Below are positions 8,955-17,331 of a DNA stretch of 64,000 nt, piece after piece. The stretch is taken from assembly GCA_900314525.1 (NCBI GenBank), contig OMVN01000001.1, forward strand, positions 1 to 64,000, written 5' to 3'. The notes under the pieces were generated by a model. It was not told the DNA's origin. It saw only the letters and a list, made by a program, of their open reading frames with translations, and did no database searches. Origin of the DNA: an uncultured Eubacteriales bacterium. GTDB lineage: Bacteria > Bacillota > Clostridia > Lachnospirales > Lachnospiraceae. The stretch's first letter is position 1. Each line of letters begins with the position of its first letter. Made by a program: the position numbers and the translations under genes.

Positions 8955-9604
8955 TGTTTCCTCCAGCTCATTGCAACACCATCTCCCAAAGGAATAATGG
9001 TTGTATCAAGATTTTCCATGTTCTTTATGTTATAAAGAAATTCTCTCATCTTGCCATGTATTGTGCGGTTTCTCCTCTCTATTGCATACCTGCTCTCTGA
9101 GAGTTCTCCTTCTTGCAGCACATTATCAGATATAATCAGTGCGCCCGGCTCTGTAAGTTTAAACACTTCCATAAGATATTCCATATACCACGACTTTGCC
9201 GCATCAATAAATACCATATCAAACTTAGCTTTATTATCTACAAGTTCTTTAAGTTTATCAAGTGCATCACCCTCCATCAGGGTTATTCTCTCATCCATCC
9301 CAGCTTTAACAAAATTTCCCTTTGCAACAGGGATACGTTTGTCATAATTTTCAATTGTTGTAATATGACATGTCTCCTCAGACGACATTGCCATAAAAAT
9401 AGACGAATACCCAATCGCTGTGCCGATTTCAAGTATACTTGAAGGCTTCCTAAGGTCTATCATCACTTTTAGGAAACTCTCCATCTCTTTTCTAATTATA
9501 GGCACATTATTTGCCTCAGCATACACTCTCAAATTATCCAGAAAATCTCCGTTTCCCTTTTCAAGTGAATGAAGATAAGAAACTATTCTCTCATTTGTAA
9601 TCAA
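8951..9604 (-). CDS. trmR: SAM-dependent O-methyltransferase, likely tRNA 5-hydroxyuridine methyltransferase TrmR
   Basis: The protein has 217 residues and the Methyltransf_3 (YrrM/catechol O-methyltransferase) fold. SAM-binding motif I is ILEIGTAIGYSSIFMA (about 57-72), and the metal-site region is FDMVFIDAAKSWY (about 128-140) followed by ISDNVLQEG (about 158-166). YrrM/TrmR methylates 5-hydroxyuridine to 5-methoxyuridine at tRNA position 34. The gene is translationally coupled to the downstream U32 gene, as expected for that pathway. The start is TTG at 9604, with GAGGTG five to six bases upstream. This TTG/GAGGTG arrangement is the same as proposed for sigK. Confidence 0.87.
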   Translation of the reverse strand: MITNERIVSYLHSLEKGNGDFLDNLRVYAEANNVPIIRKEMESFLKVMIDLRKPSSILEIGTAIGYSSIFMAMSSEETCHITTIENYDKRIPVAKGNFVKAGMDERITLMEGDALDKLKELVDNKAKFDMVFIDAAKSWYMEYLMEVFKLTEPGALIISDNVLQEGELSESRYAIERRNRTIHGKMREFLYNIKNMENLDTTIIPLGDGVAMSWRKQ

Positions 9605-9617
9605 AACAACACCTCAT

Positions 9618-10001
9618 TTATTTCGAATCCTGCTCATCTCCAGCAATCAGTTTATTCACAAGATTTTCACCCGACATAGAAGAATTAAGCGTATACTGAC
9701 CTTCCTTTATTTTATCACTCTTGCTCATATAAAGTTTCAACTGAATGTAGAAGACAATCGAATTATCTACTATACCACTTGTCTTAGCGTCATTTGCTAT
9801 CTCTTTCAGACTTTCTCCCTTAGAAACAGTAATCGTTATATCTTTTCCTGGAGCGCTGTCTTTTCCCTTGCCTGTAAATATAGATTTGCCAAAACTGTAG
9901 GAACTCTTAGCCACTATTATAATTCCAAGTATTACAAATACATATATGGCAATCTTTATTGATGTCCTAAACATCTTCTCTGATGTATTTTTTAATGTCA
10001 A
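9618..10001 (-). CDS. MltG/YceG-like N-terminal stub: membrane anchor plus LysM-like domain only
   Basis: This is a small protein of about 127 residues. One membrane helix lies near residues 15-35 and is followed by an extracellular domain ending around 125. The segment ITVSKGESLKEIANDAK through KIKEGQYTLNSSMSGENLVNKL matches the LysM-like N-terminal subdomain of MltG (B. subtilis YrrL). The catalytic transglycosylase domain, normally another 200 residues with an E-Q-S/T-Y motif, is absent, and the next gene starts 14 bp later. It sits exactly where yrrL lies in B. subtilis, upstream of yrrM. The TTG at 10001 has GGAGG eight bases upstream. A TTG at 10007 is too close. Role is unknown: perhaps glycan binding or modulation of a full MltG. 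Confidence 0.7.
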   Translation of the reverse strand: MTLKNTSEKMFRTSIKIAIYVFVILGIIIVAKSSYSFGKSIFTGKGKDSAPGKDITITVSKGESLKEIANDAKTSGIVDNSIVFYIQLKLYMSKSDKIKEGQYTLNSSMSGENLVNKLIAGDEQDSK

Positions 10002-10044
10002 TTTCAATACCTCCTAAAGCTTCATTCTATAAATTTAACAGACA

Positions 10045-10380
10045 TTAAATAATAAAACTTGTATCTATATCTATCTTATCTACTAATATACTGTTTATCC
10101 TCTTGATAGTTCTGCATAAAATCAGTTCACTGTCTAGATATTCCCTAACTATTCTGTTGTTCATCAGATAATCATATTCCTCTAGTAGTTTCCTGATTTC
10201 ATCTATTTTGTTACTGTTTTCTGAATTCTGAATATAGAAATTCCGTCTTCTGTACTCATTTACTTGCATAAAGAGCTCATTATTCTGGGATAGTGTCTCT
10301 CTTGCTGCAAGATATCTATTGTATATTTCACTGTCCAAAAGTATCCCAGCCAGTTCCCTTGCCTTCTCTTCTATATCCAT
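10045..10380 (-). CDS. YlbF/YmcA family regulator
   Basis: This is a 111-residue, mostly helical protein. The Com_YlbF pattern is seen in the acidic, coiled N-terminal half (EKARELAGILLDSEIYNRYLAARE) and the LFMQVNEYRRRNFYIQ segment. In B. subtilis, YlbF, YmcA and YaaT form an iron-sulphur complex that steers RNase Y cleavage and influences sporulation, competence and biofilm genes. Here the gene lies 15 bp after RNase J, a sensible partner for an RNA-decay modulator. AAGGTGGAAG precedes the ATG. The family call is good. Which paralogue it equals is not clear. Confidence 0.78.
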   Translation of the reverse strand: MDIEEKARELAGILLDSEIYNRYLAARETLSQNNELFMQVNEYRRRNFYIQNSENSNKIDEIRKLLEEYDYLMNNRIVREYLDSELILCRTIKRINSILVDKIDIDTSFII

Positions 10381-10395
10381 AACTCTTCCACCTTT

Positions 10396-12078
10396 TTATT
10401 CCACTTCCATTATTATTGGTAAGATCATAGGACTTCTCTTCATTTTCTTCCAAAGATAATCGCTTAAACTGTCCTTGACAACCATCTTTATTTTGCCCCA
10501 GTCTGATACTTTTCTGTCTATACATTCTGTCACTGCATCAGATACTACCTGCTTAGCTTCTTCTATTAAATTTTCTGACTCTCTGACATATACAAATCCT
10601 CTTGTGACAATATCAGGCCCAGATAAAAGCTGATTTGAATATTTTTCAAGTGTCATAACAACTATGATTATTCCATTTTCAGCAAGATTCTGTCTATCTC
10701 TGAGAACAATATTTCCTACATCTCCAACACCTAGACCGTCTACTAATATTCCACCGGCCTGTATGTGATCTATAACTTTTGCACTTTCCTCACCAATTTC
10801 CAGCACATCTCCTGATGATAAAATTATAGTATTTTCTTTCTTTACACCCATATCAACGGCAAGTTCTGCCTGTTTCTTTAAATGTCTGTACTCGCCATGA
10901 ACTGGTATAGAATACATCGGTTTAACAAGGGAGTATATTAATTTTATATCTTCCTGACATGCATGACCAGAAACATGTGTATCCTGGAATATTACGTTAG
11001 CACCTTTTCTCTCAAGTTCATTTATTACTCTGGAAACAGATTTTTCATTTCCAGGAATTGGAGTTGAGCTTAAAACTACAGTATCATCAGGTCCAATAGT
11101 AACTTTCTTATGGATTGATGCTGCCATTCTAGACAATGCTGCCATTGATTCTCCCTGGCTTCCTGTTGTAATAACAACAACCTGCTCATCTGGATAGTTC
11201 TTCAGTGTTTCTATATCTATAACTGTATTTTCAGGAATATTTATATATCCAAGTTCACTGGCCGTAGTAATTACATTGACCATACTTCTTCCTTCAATAA
11301 CAACTTTTCGACCATATTTGTATGCTGTGTTTATTATCTGCTGAACTCTGTCAACGTTAGATGCAAATGTTGCTACTATTATTCTTCTCTTTATATTCTC
11401 TGCAAATATATGCTCAAATGTCTTGCCAACAGTTCTCTCAGACATAGTAAATCCTTCACGAAGAACATTAGTACTGTCACACATAAGTGCAAGAACACCT
11501 TTTTTGCCAAGCTCTCCAAATCTTGTAAGATCAATAGCATCTCCAAATACAGGAGTATAATCCACCTTAAAATCTCCAGTGTGAACAAGCACTCCGGCAG
11601 GTGAGAAAATTGCAAGTGCAGCGGCATCTACGATACTATGATTTGTTCTGATAAACTCTACCCTGAAACATCCAAGATTTACTGACTGTCCGTACTTAAC
11701 GACTTTTCTCTTTACAGATTTTAACATATTATGTTCTTTTAATTTTCCCTCAATTATTCCGAGAGTGAGCTTCGTAGCATATATTGGAACATTTATATCT
11801 TTAAGAACATATGGTATGGCACCAATATGATCCTCATGACCATGTGTTATTACAAAACCCTTAACTTTATCTATATTATCCTTTAAATATGTTGTATCTG
11901 GAATTACCAAATCAATTCCTAACATATCTTCATCTGGAAATGCAAGACCACAGTCCACAACAATAATGCTGTCTTCGTACTCAAAAGCTGTGATATTCAT
12001 TCCGATCTGTTCTAATCCTCCAAGAGGTATTATTTTAATTTTTGCTTTGCTTCCATTCTTTGCTAATTCTTTTTTCAC
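10396..12078 (-). CDS. rnj: Ribonuclease J
   Basis: The 560-residue protein is a metallo-beta-lactamase/beta-CASP ribonuclease. Metal ligands are seen in THGHEDHIGAIPYVL (about 79-93), in HTGDFKVDYTP (about 166) and in the later HVSGHA motif (about 369-374). The beta-CASP region includes TTGSQGE (about 304) and SSTPIPGNE (about 338). RNase J combines 5'-3' exonuclease and endonuclease activity and acts in mRNA decay and rRNA maturation. Length matches RnjA/RnjB (about 555). The start is GTG, with AAAGGAAA nine bases upstream. It is followed by ylbF and preceded by the DUF1292 gene in one minus-strand series. J1 versus J2 cannot be decided. Confidence 0.94.
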   Translation of the reverse strand: MKKELAKNGSKAKIKIIPLGGLEQIGMNITAFEYEDSIIVVDCGLAFPDEDMLGIDLVIPDTTYLKDNIDKVKGFVITHGHEDHIGAIPYVLKDINVPIYATKLTLGIIEGKLKEHNMLKSVKRKVVKYGQSVNLGCFRVEFIRTNHSIVDAAALAIFSPAGVLVHTGDFKVDYTPVFGDAIDLTRFGELGKKGVLALMCDSTNVLREGFTMSERTVGKTFEHIFAENIKRRIIVATFASNVDRVQQIINTAYKYGRKVVIEGRSMVNVITTASELGYINIPENTVIDIETLKNYPDEQVVVITTGSQGESMAALSRMAASIHKKVTIGPDDTVVLSSTPIPGNEKSVSRVINELERKGANVIFQDTHVSGHACQEDIKLIYSLVKPMYSIPVHGEYRHLKKQAELAVDMGVKKENTIILSSGDVLEIGEESAKVIDHIQAGGILVDGLGVGDVGNIVLRDRQNLAENGIIIVVMTLEKYSNQLLSGPDIVTRGFVYVRESENLIEEAKQVVSDAVTECIDRKVSDWGKIKMVVKDSLSDYLWKKMKRSPMILPIIMEVE

Positions 12079-12106
12079 GTTCGATTTCCTTTCCGTCTAA
12101 GCCTCG

Positions 12107-12379
12107 CTATTTTTCAATGTCTACATCGTCCAAGAGTTCAGCAAATATTTTTGCTACATATTCTATCTCATTGTCATCTTCTAATATCTCGTAATTAGCC
12201 TCAGAATCCACATCATCTGACAAATCTTTTAAAATATATGCTGTCTCCTCATCCGATTCTTCATCCTCCGTCACAAGAAGATAATTAATATTATTAATTC
12301 TTGTCTGTTCAACAACATTAAATTCTACTTCTTCACCGGTTTCTCCATCTGTAAATTTTATTTTCTGATATTCGGACAT
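12107..12379 (-). CDS. DUF1292 (YrzB-like) protein
   Basis: This is a 90-residue, very acidic protein (many D/E in EDEESDEE and DDNEIEYV). It has the DUF1292 pattern of short beta strands: ITFTDGETGEEVEFNVVEQ-like start and YLLVTEDEESDEETAYIL. Function is unknown. Its place after ruvX and ireB is conserved across Firmicutes (yrzL-yrrK-yrzB), and that order is seen here (ireB 12867, ruvX 12413, this gene 12107). It has no membrane segment or Cys pair. Confidence 0.82.
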   Translation of the reverse strand: MSEYQKIKFTDGETGEEVEFNVVEQTRINNINYLLVTEDEESDEETAYILKDLSDDVDSEANYEILEDDNEIEYVAKIFAELLDDVDIEK

Positions 12380-12412
12380 AGTTATACCTTTATTCCTTTC
12401 TAAATCTAATAT

Positions 12413-12847
12413 TTATTCACTGGCTTTATTTTTACGCGCATCTAAATACCCCTGTAAAATAAATACAGCGGCAATCTCATCAACATATTTTTTTCTGTTT
12501 TCACGTCTGATACCAACCTCCATCATAGTCTTATCGGCCATAACAGTTGTCAATCTCTCATCATAAAGTTCTACGCTCAATCCCGTTCTCTTCTCTAATA
12601 GTTCCTTAAACTCCAGAGTCTTTGCACATCTCTCTCCTTCAGTATTATTCATGTTCTTCGGAAATCCGAGTACAATAGACTCTACGTTATATTCTTTCAC
12701 AAGTTCTTCAATTCTAGACAGAGTCTGTCTGAGTTTTCCAGGCTTATCTCTCCTGATAATCTCCAGCCCCTGAGCTGTAAGATACAACTCATCTGATACA
12801 GCAACTCCTACAGTCTTAGAACCAAAATCCAAACCCATTATTCTCAT
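12413..12847 (-). CDS. ruvX: RuvX/YqgF Holliday junction resolvase-like nuclease
   Basis: The 144-residue protein has an RNase H-like fold. It begins [19 protein letters not shown], where the first Asp is catalytic. It continues with [14 protein letters not shown] (about 60-73) and YDERLTT (about 97), and a late conserved Asp lies in [16 protein letters not shown]. YqgF proteins are assigned roles in pre-16S rRNA 5' processing and in junction resolution. All expected acidic residues are present. The length is normal (about 140). It lies between ireB and the DUF1292 gene. AAAGG precedes the ATG by eight bases. Confidence 0.92.
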   Translation of the reverse strand: MRIMGLDFGSKTVGVAVSDELYLTAQGLEIIRRDKPGKLRQTLSRIEELVKEYNVESIVLGFPKNMNNTEGERCAKTLEFKELLEKRTGLSVELYDERLTTVMADKTMMEVGIRRENRKKYVDEIAAVFILQGYLDARKNKASE

Positions 12848-12866
12848 ATTATATGCCTTTCTGTGG

Positions 12867-13142
12867 CTACTTCTTCTTGATAAATTTATTATTAATATAG
12901 TATGTGAGTGCTTCTTCTATAAGTTCGTCTCTTTCAGCTCTCATTATAAGACTTCTCGCACCATTGTGACTTGTGATATATGTTGGGTCACCTGACATAA
13001 TATAACCCACTATCTGTGTTACAGGATTATATCCTTTCTCAGCAAGAGCTTTGTATACTCTCTCTAAGATCTGAGACACTTCAAGATTTGTATCTTCTGA
13101 TTTTGCCTTAATATATTGTGTGTTATTTAAATTATTTCTCAT
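12867..13142 (-). CDS. ireB: IreB-family regulatory phosphoprotein (UPF0297)
   Basis: The protein has 91 residues. The UPF0297 signature is present: [20 protein letters not shown] (about 22-41), then [21 protein letters not shown] (about 43-63) and a helical tail. In Enterococcus, IreB is phosphorylated by the PASTA kinase IreK and restrains cephalosporin resistance, and B. subtilis YrzL is the orthologue. It heads the ireB-ruvX-DUF1292 series, which is conserved in most Firmicutes. No Thr pair near the N-terminus can be assigned as the phosphosite with confidence. Confidence 0.9.
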   Translation of the reverse strand: MRNNLNNTQYIKAKSEDTNLEVSQILERVYKALAEKGYNPVTQIVGYIMSGDPTYITSHNGARSLIMRAERDELIEEALTYYINNKFIKKK

Positions 13143-13241
13143 ATCTTCTTCTGCCTCGCAAAAGCAAAGCCATTCCTTTCAAAATATAGTATTTTCGATA
13201 AACTCACGTCCAAGATATCTTTTTATATTCTAATATAATTT

Positions 13242-14546
13242 CTACAAGATGGCAAGCACTATTTCATCGTTAAGCACCTGTGTAATTTCAACTTCCAGTA
13301 TCTGATTTTGCAGATTTTTGTCAGTTTTAACAGCAACTTTAAGATACTCCATTGTATGCCCCATATAATACTCCACTGAATCCACCTTAATGATTTCCTC
13401 GAATAAAACGGGAACTTTCTTTCCCAGATACTTATTCATAAATTCAAGATGCATTTCTCTTCCGAGTTTTATAAGCACATCACTCCTTGCACTCTTTACT
13501 CTGTCATCCACCTGATTTTTATTAGCAGCTGCCACCGTACCTTCTCTTTTTGAGTATTTAAAGATATGCATCTGAGCGAAATTTACATCTCGTAAATATT
13601 TCTTTGTAACTTCAAACTCCTCGTCGCTCTCCTCTGGAAATCCAACAATCACATCCGTAGTAATAGCTGCATCTTCATAATATTTTCTGATTGTTTCACA
13701 GCCTTCCATATACTCACTACATGTATATTTTCTATTCATTCTCTTCAATGTCTCATCGCATCCGCTCTGAAGTGACAAATGAAAATGAGGGCAAAATGAT
13801 TGTACTTTTGTAAGTCTTCTCATAAATTCATCAGTTATTACTCTAGGTTCTAACGAACCCAGTCTTATTCTCTTTATTTCTGGTATTTTCCCTATCATTT
13901 CAATAATATCAATAAGAGAAATTCCATCCTCAAAATCTTTTCCATAAGAAGTCAGATGAATACCTGTCAGTACAACTTCCTGGTATCCTGCATCTGTTAG
14001 TCTTCCTATTTCTTTCATAATATTTTCAGGTCTTCTGCTTCTTATTCTTCCTCGTGCGTAAGGAATAATACAGTAGCTACAAAACTGATTGCATCCATCC
14101 TGAATTTTTATATATGCCCTGGTGTGTTCTTTTATGCTCTCAATATTCAGTTCCTCAAATTCTCCAGCAACACTTGTATCGTTTATATCAATAATTGTTT
14201 CTTTTATGTTTTGTTCTACAATATCAACTATTTCCTTTTTTCTGTCATTTCCCACAATTATATCGATAAGTTCATCTTTTTCAAGTTCTTTGCTAAATGC
14301 CTGAGCATAACATCCAACTGCAACAACCAGAGAATTTTCATTCATTTTCTTTGCTTTATGCAGCATCTGCCTTGATTTTCTGTCTGCTACATTTGTAACA
14401 GTACATGTATTTATTATATATATATCTGCTTCTTTTCCAAATGGAACAATTTCATATCCTCTTTTTTCAAATAGCTGTCCCATGGCTTCTGTTTCATATG
14501 CATTCACCTTGCATCCAAGGTTATGTAATGCGACTTTTTTCTTCAA
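13242..14546 (-). CDS. mtaB: tRNA t6A37 methylthiotransferase MtaB
   Basis: The 434-residue protein has the three methylthiotransferase domains. The UPF0004 N-terminal domain contains LGCKVNAYETEAM (Cys near 11), TCTVTN (near 47) and VGCYAQ (near 78). The radical-SAM core has CNQFCSYCIIPYARG, the CxxxCxxC 4Fe-4S site near 152-159. A C-terminal TRAM-like domain follows (about 370-434). It converts t6A to ms2t6A at position 37 of ANN-decoding tRNAs. B. subtilis MtaB (YqeV) is last in the hrcA-dnaJ-prmA-rsmE operon. Here the same order is kept but with iscS, thiI and an HPr-like gene inserted. Confidence 0.93.
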   Translation of the reverse strand: MKKKVALHNLGCKVNAYETEAMGQLFEKRGYEIVPFGKEADIYIINTCTVTNVADRKSRQMLHKAKKMNENSLVVAVGCYAQAFSKELEKDELIDIIVGNDRKKEIVDIVEQNIKETIIDINDTSVAGEFEELNIESIKEHTRAYIKIQDGCNQFCSYCIIPYARGRIRSRRPENIMKEIGRLTDAGYQEVVLTGIHLTSYGKDFEDGISLIDIIEMIGKIPEIKRIRLGSLEPRVITDEFMRRLTKVQSFCPHFHLSLQSGCDETLKRMNRKYTCSEYMEGCETIRKYYEDAAITTDVIVGFPEESDEEFEVTKKYLRDVNFAQMHIFKYSKREGTVAAANKNQVDDRVKSARSDVLIKLGREMHLEFMNKYLGKKVPVLFEEIIKVDSVEYYMGHTMEYLKVAVKTDKNLQNQILEVEITQVLNDEIVLAIL

Positions 14547-14585
14547 TTTATGTTCCTCATTTCTATTGACACATTATTTTTTGGG

Positions 14586-14619
14586 TTGACTTTTTTATAT
14601 ATAAAATGTAGTATATAAT
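14586..14619 (+). promoter_or_regulatory. Promoter for the HPr-like gene
   Basis: A -35 TTGACT lies at 14586-14591. The region 14609-14619 offers TAGTAT at 17-bp spacing and an overlapping TATAAT at 22 bp. The first spacing is more likely. It lies about 70 bp upstream of the HPr-like ATG in the divergent gap with mtaB. Confidence 0.5.
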
Positions 14620-14687
14620 TATTGATGAATTGCAAAATTTTACCAGTTCATCTGTAAACTATATTATCGTGATAGGAGGTATTTATT

Positions 14688-14921
14688 ATGAAAACAGTTA
14701 AAATTTGTTTAAACTCAATTGACAAAGTAAAGGCATTCGTAAATGATATCACAAAATTCGATTCAGATTTCGATTTAGTATCAGGAAGATATGTTATCGA
14801 TGCTAAGTCTATCATGGGTATCTTTAGTTTAGACCTTTCTAAAGATATAGACTTAAATATCCATGCTGAGGACAATATTGATGATGTCCTTGCAGTACTT
14901 AAGCCATATATCGTTGAATAA
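14688..14921 (+). CDS. HPr-like protein lacking the phosphocarrier histidine
   Basis: This 77-residue protein has the HPr fold pattern. The C-terminal half (YVIDAKSIMGIFSLDLSKD, residues 35-53) matches the KSIMG region, and Ser41 aligns with regulatory Ser46. The active-site loop, normally G-I-H-A-R-P-A, reads LNSIDKVKAF, with no His and no Arg-Pro. It therefore cannot carry PEP-derived phosphate in the usual way, but could still be phosphorylated on Ser41 by HPr kinase, as for Crh in Bacillus. There is a strong AGGAGG site before the ATG. It is a single gene with its own promoter and terminator, divergent from mtaB and convergent with thiI. Confidence 0.85.
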   Translation: MKTVKICLNSIDKVKAFVNDITKFDSDFDLVSGRYVIDAKSIMGIFSLDLSKDIDLNIHAEDNIDDVLAVLKPYIVE

Positions 14922-14944
14922 TCTGCCACTTTGGTAATAGACAA

Positions 14945-14975
14945 CAGGCCGCTATATTTAGCGGTCTGTTTTATT
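14945..14975. terminator. Bidirectional intrinsic terminator between the HPr-like gene and thiI
   Basis: CAGGCCGCTA (14945-14954) pairs with TAGCGGTCTG (14959-14968) around TATT, with one G-T pair. TTTTATTTTT follows on the plus strand. The facing genes end 24 bp and 9 bp away, so it can serve both, although the upstream tract is only weakly T-rich when read on the minus strand. Confidence 0.8.
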
Positions 14976-14976
14976 T

Positions 14977-16155
14977 TTATTCTACTACTATTGTTTCAAC
15001 TGTCTCAATTGCCTTCTTAACAAGTTCTTCCATGTCTTGTGCTATCTTCTGTTCAGACTTTTCTATTATGTCTAATCTTGGTTTTGTCACAGGATGTTTT
15101 GCAACAAAAATAGTACAGCAGTCTTCATATGGCTGTATAGAAGTCTCATATGTTCCAATCTTTTCAGAAATATCTATTATATCCTGTTTATCAAATGCAA
15201 TTACAGGTCTGTATACAGGTAGATCACATACAGCGTTTGTAGCATTTAAACTTTCCATTGTCTGGCTCGCAACCTGTCCAACACTTTCACCTGTGATAAG
15301 TGCAAGACATTTTGATTTCTTAGCGAAATGTTCTGCAATTCTCATCATATATCTTCTCATTATGATTGTTAGTTCTTCATGTGGACATTTTTCATAAATA
15401 TAAAGCTGTGGGTCCGTAAAGTTTACAATATTAAGCTTAATTGGTCCTGAATACTTTGCCACTTCCCTTGCAAGATCTACGACCTTCTGCTTTGCTCTCT
15501 CACTTGTATAAGGTGGTGCATGGAAATATGTTGCCTCTAAAACAACACCTCTTCTGGCAACCATATAGCCTGCAACAGGGCTGTCAATTCCGCCAGATAA
15601 AAGAAGCATTGCCTTTCCAGCTGTTCCTGTTGGCATTCCGCCAGCACCCTTAATCGAAATAGAATAAATATTTATCATCTCTCTAATTTCAACATTTAGC
15701 AATATATCAGGATTATGTACGTCTACTTTCATTTCAGGAAATGCACCAAGAATTGCCTCTCCGAGATCTTCATTTATCTCAGGGGATGACTTAGGATAAT
15801 TCTTTCTCGCTCTTCTTGCATTTACTTTAAATGTCTTATTTTTGTCTTTATATGTTTTATCTATATATTCAACAACCTGTTTTGACAGATCCTCAAATCC
15901 ATTATCCTCAATCTGCACTAAAGGACAAATTGCCACAATTCCAAACACTTTCTTTAATGCATCTACTGTCTCTTCATAATCATAATCGCCTTTGGCAGTT
16001 GCATAGATTCTTCCTGTAAATTTTGTGACTTCAAAATCTCCATCTACTGAAGACAGGGCCTTTTCTATCTGTCTGACTAACGCATCTTCAAACTTGTATC
16101 TGTTCTTGCCTTTTACACCTATCTCTGCGTATTTTAATAAAAATGCTTTAAACAT
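14977..16155 (-). CDS. thiI: tRNA 4-thiouridine(8) synthase ThiI
   Basis: The 392-residue protein has a ferredoxin-like and THUMP N-terminal half (about 1-165) and an adenylating PP-loop domain with LLLSGGIDSPVAGYMVARRG (about 183-202). Length matches the Firmicutes form without the C-terminal rhodanese domain. It activates U8 of tRNA with ATP and inserts sulphur, and may take part in thiazole synthesis. The upstream gene, 11 bp away, is a NifS-type cysteine desulfurase, the sulphur donor. This pairing is known from B. subtilis (nifZ-thiI). Confidence 0.95.
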   Translation of the reverse strand: MFKAFLLKYAEIGVKGKNRYKFEDALVRQIEKALSSVDGDFEVTKFTGRIYATAKGDYDYEETVDALKKVFGIVAICPLVQIEDNGFEDLSKQVVEYIDKTYKDKNKTFKVNARRARKNYPKSSPEINEDLGEAILGAFPEMKVDVHNPDILLNVEIREMINIYSISIKGAGGMPTGTAGKAMLLLSGGIDSPVAGYMVARRGVVLEATYFHAPPYTSERAKQKVVDLAREVAKYSGPIKLNIVNFTDPQLYIYEKCPHEELTIIMRRYMMRIAEHFAKKSKCLALITGESVGQVASQTMESLNATNAVCDLPVYRPVIAFDKQDIIDISEKIGTYETSIQPYEDCCTIFVAKHPVTKPRLDIIEKSEQKIAQDMEELVKKAIETVETIVVE

Positions 16156-16166
16156 TATTTCTCCTT

Positions 16167-17321
16167 TTATTTCCTAACAAATATTCTTAATTTTGGTAAC
16201 ATTTCTTTTATTGTATCAACTGCATAATCAACCTCTTCCTTTGAGGTCTGAAGATTAAAACTAAATCTTATAGCAGACTCTATCTCTTCAGGCTTTAGTC
16301 CCATCTGCTTAAGGGTATTAGATGATACATGTTTATTGCTGTTACATGCCGAACCAGCAGATACATAAATATTTTTAGTTTCAAGTGCATGGAGTAACAC
16401 TTCGCTTCTGACACCAATAAAACTTGCATTTACTATCTGAGGAGCAACATCTCTCCCTTTACCTGAGTTGATTCTTACATCTTCTATCTTAGATAATCTG
16501 TCAATCATATAATCCTTGAGTTCGTATAACCTGTCTATTTTTTCAGAGAGATTGTTATAAATCATTTCAGTTGCCAGTCCCATTCCTGCTATCCCTGGAA
16601 CATTTTCTGTTCCCGAACGCATTCCTCTCTGCTGACCACCACCGTAAATTATAGGTTTTATCTTTGTTTTATCCTTGATATATAAAAATCCTGCACCCTT
16701 AGGGCCATGTATTTTGTGACTGCTTACTGAGAGCATGTCTATTTTTTGTCTTCTGGGATGTATCTCATATTTTCCAAAAGCCTGAATTGCATCAACATGA
16801 TAGATAATATCTGGTTTCTTCTCCCTAATTATCTCACCAATTTCTTTTACTGGCATCACTGACCCCATTTCATTATTAACATACATGATAGAGCACAGAA
16901 TAGTATCATCACATATTGATGTCTCAAGGTCTTTTACGTCAACTACGCCTTTACTGTTAACCGGAAGATACGTAATTCTAAATCCTCTCTCCTCAAGAAA
17001 ATCCATTGTACTGCGAACAGAAGCATGTTCCACACTTGTTGTAATGATATGCTTTCCTGATCTTTCATTTGCAAGAGCGGCTCCAATAATTGCAAGATTA
17101 TTAGATTCTGTTCCTCCTGATGTAAATAAGATTTCTTTTGGGTCAACCTTTAAAACCTTAGAAATACGTTCTGCAGATTTTTTTATATATTCCTCAGCCT
17201 CAACTCCCTTAAGGTGCATTGCTGATGGATTTCCATAATCCTCTATCATAATCTTAACCATGAGTTTTGCCACTTCATCAAATGTCCTTGTAGTGGCTGA
17301 ATTATCAAGATATGCTTCCAT
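16167..17321 (-). CDS. Cysteine desulfurase (NifS/IscS family), partner of ThiI
   Basis: This is a 384-residue PLP enzyme of aminotransferase class V. It begins MEAYLDNSATTR, with the catalytic core HVDAIQAFGK (PLP Asp) and SVSSHKIHGPKGAGFLYI (the lysine that binds PLP). The active-site Cys loop is SAGSACNSNKHVSSNTL. It releases sulphur from cysteine as a persulphide for ThiI. The frame stays open to 17342, but ATG 17321 has AGAGGAGA five bases upstream and fits family starts, so it is preferred. The gene begins 11 bp after rsmE. A more general role in Fe-S assembly cannot be excluded. Confidence 0.93.
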   Translation of the reverse strand: MEAYLDNSATTRTFDEVAKLMVKIMIEDYGNPSAMHLKGVEAEEYIKKSAERISKVLKVDPKEILFTSGGTESNNLAIIGAALANERSGKHIITTSVEHASVRSTMDFLEERGFRITYLPVNSKGVVDVKDLETSICDDTILCSIMYVNNEMGSVMPVKEIGEIIREKKPDIIYHVDAIQAFGKYEIHPRRQKIDMLSVSSHKIHGPKGAGFLYIKDKTKIKPIIYGGGQQRGMRSGTENVPGIAGMGLATEMIYNNLSEKIDRLYELKDYMIDRLSKIEDVRINSGKGRDVAPQIVNASFIGVRSEVLLHALETKNIYVSAGSACNSNKHVSSNTLKQMGLKPEEIESAIRFSFNLQTSKEEVDYAVDTIKEMLPKLRIFVRK

Positions 17322-17331
17322 TTTTTCTCCT

